DNA from: Microcoleus sp. FACHB-68
GTDB lineage: Bacteria; Cyanobacteriota; Cyanobacteriia; Cyanobacteriales; Oscillatoriaceae
Assembly (NCBI RefSeq): GCF_014695715.1
Contig: NZ_JACJOT010000009.1
Span: 186,001 to 250,000 of the forward strand
DNA: 64,000 bases
Direction: 5' to 3'
Part shown: piece by piece, positions 63,262 to 64,000 of the stretch
Layout of the letters: the number at the start of each line of letters is the position of its first letter
How positions within the stretch are numbered: the stretch's first letter is position 1
Position numbers and translations under genes: made by a program
Notes under the pieces: model-generated
Database searches by the model: none
What the model was told of the DNA's origin: nothing
What the model saw: the letters and a program-made list of their open reading frames with translations, nothing else

Positions 63262-64000
63262 CTAGGCGAACACCGGCAGTTGAATTGTCTTGCGACGACG
63301 CATTTGCTCGGCTGCTAAGGTGAGAGTTTCCGCTTCTTTCTGCTTCCAATTCGACAGATTAAAAGAAGGCGGTGGAATTGCGGGCAGTTGACTTTGTTGA
63401 TTTTCGGATGGCGGTGAGGGTAGGTTGGGAATGAACGGTTGTGTGATAAACGGCTGAGTGTTAATAAACTCATCCTTCGCAGCCGGTTCAGTTTCAGGAG
63501 AAGCCTCTAGCTGTTCCTCATTTTGAGGCACTTCAAGCTCTTTGGCATAGTTTCGCAGAATGATATCGCCAGGAAACACCGGCACTTTAATTGAAGAATT
63601 CGATTTCTGGGCCGGCGCTGGAGAAGGATTGGGTGTTTTTACAAGTGCCGGCGCAGAATTTTCGCCCCCTGTTGTAAATTGGGCATTCTCTAATGCCGGC
63701 GCAGAATTTGCACCTTCTGCTGCGGCAATGGATTCGGTTCGCCGAGTATTCAAGATCATCGGTGATGTCATTGGCCGCTCGAAAATATGAGAAATTTCCT
63801 CAATATAGTTGAGAATCTCGTCGCCTCGCTCATTCTTAACAACGGTTGGCTGATACTGCCTCACTTCCACCGGCAGAAACTCTACCTTCATTTTTTGCCC
63901 TTTCAGCGAGACTTTCAGCACGGCTGTATCGTAATCGCTGCGGGAATTTCCCCCGAAGATAAAATTTCCTAACGAGTAGGCAATGGGCCGGCCCTTATAA
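63262..64000 (-). CDS. CapA-family (PGA_cap) metallophosphatase-like protein, 5' end outside the window
   Basis: The frame is open to the right edge. From the edge it reads YKGRPIAYSLGNFIFGGN, the typical C-terminal part of the CapA/poly-gamma-glutamate synthesis metallophosphatase domain, then SDYDTAVLKVSLKGQKMKVEFLPVEVRQYQPT. After about 80 residues a non-conserved Pro/Ala/Ser-rich tail of more than 130 residues follows, including two SAPALxxA repeats (ENSAPALVK and GANSAPALENA). A GTG at 63921 would give a 219-residue protein, but the clear CapA sequence upstream shows the gene is longer. The catalytic N-terminal part lies outside. Confidence 0.85.
   Translation of the reverse strand, partial: YKGRPIAYSLGNFIFGGNSRSDYDTAVLKVSLKGQKMKVEFLPVEVRQYQPTVVKNERGDEILNYIEEISHIFERPMTSPMILNTRRTESIAAAEGANSAPALENAQFTTGGENSAPALVKTPNPSPAPAQKSNSSIKVPVFPGDIILRNYAKELEVPQNEEQLEASPETEPAAKDEFINTQPFITQPFIPNLPSPPSENQQSQLPAIPPPSFNLSNWKQKEAETLTLAAEQMRRRKTIQLPVFA

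Overview
The window looks like a chromosome segment of a filamentous, non-heterocystous-type cyanobacterium (Oscillatoriales/Coleofasciculales-like; this assignment is inferred). The grounds are the cyanobacterial gene block ffh-rpsP-khpA-rpsU-phoH, cyanobacterium-specific hypothetical proteins, very large multi-PAS histidine kinases, a GspE/PilB ATPase, heptameric short tandem repeats in the intergenic gaps, occasional GCGATCGC (HIP1) octamers, and a striking abundance of GCCGGC/TGCCGG words in genes and gaps alike. No photosystem or 16S gene is present to fix the genus.

Region 1 (1-5.4 kb) is accessory. It holds the 3' end of a protein-kinase-like gene, an MntA-HepT type toxin-antitoxin pair on the minus strand, a truncated GNAT fragment, and a tightly coupled AAA ATPase plus DUF4435/TOPRIM-like pair with the architecture of a PARIS (AriA-AriB) anti-phage system. 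Region 2 (5.4-13.5 kb) carries a DCC thiol oxidoreductase, two cyanobacterial hypotheticals, a gene broken by two frameshifts, and the translation/RNA block ffh, rpsP, khpA, rpsU (TTG start, only 57 codons) and phoH, followed by a small ChuX/HutX-like protein and an exported protein. Region 3 (13.7-27 kb) has a MASE1 sensor kinase, a pentapeptide-repeat protein, a GspE/PilB ATPase, cysH, sbcD, ppx, ubiA, a SLOG/TIGR00725 protein overlapping an exported thioredoxin-like protein, and wecB. Region 4 (27.2-45.2 kb) has a 1767-residue secreted mosaic protein (FG-GAP/VCBS, Calx-beta, putative-Ig and RTX repeats), a methyltransferase, a TerB-like protein, a DUF3352 protein, an M1 aminopeptidase with HEAT repeats, an RsbQ-like hydrolase, an Rpn-family PD-(D/E)XK protein, DNA polymerase I and YjbQ. 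Region 5 (45.7-57.3 kb) is two tandem paralogous kinases of 2220 and about 1451 residues whose PAS modules are collinear. Region 6 (57.3-64 kb) has a divergent amino-acid ABC transporter (ATPase versus a fused binding-protein/permease), an unusual membrane protein joining an integrase-type DNA-binding domain to a lambda-R-like lysozyme domain, tRNA-Lys(UUU), an aldose-1-epimerase-like protein and the 3' part of a CapA-family gene that runs off the right edge.

The candidates most worth following up are the PARIS-like pair at 2406-4807 and the integrase-SAM/transmembrane/lysozyme fusion at 60930-61934, which sits about 220 bases from a tRNA gene. The collinear mosaic kinases and the repeat families that have entered coding sequences (38.48 kb, 10.38 kb, 56.94 kb) are also notable. 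All family names come from reading motifs by eye; no database search was run.
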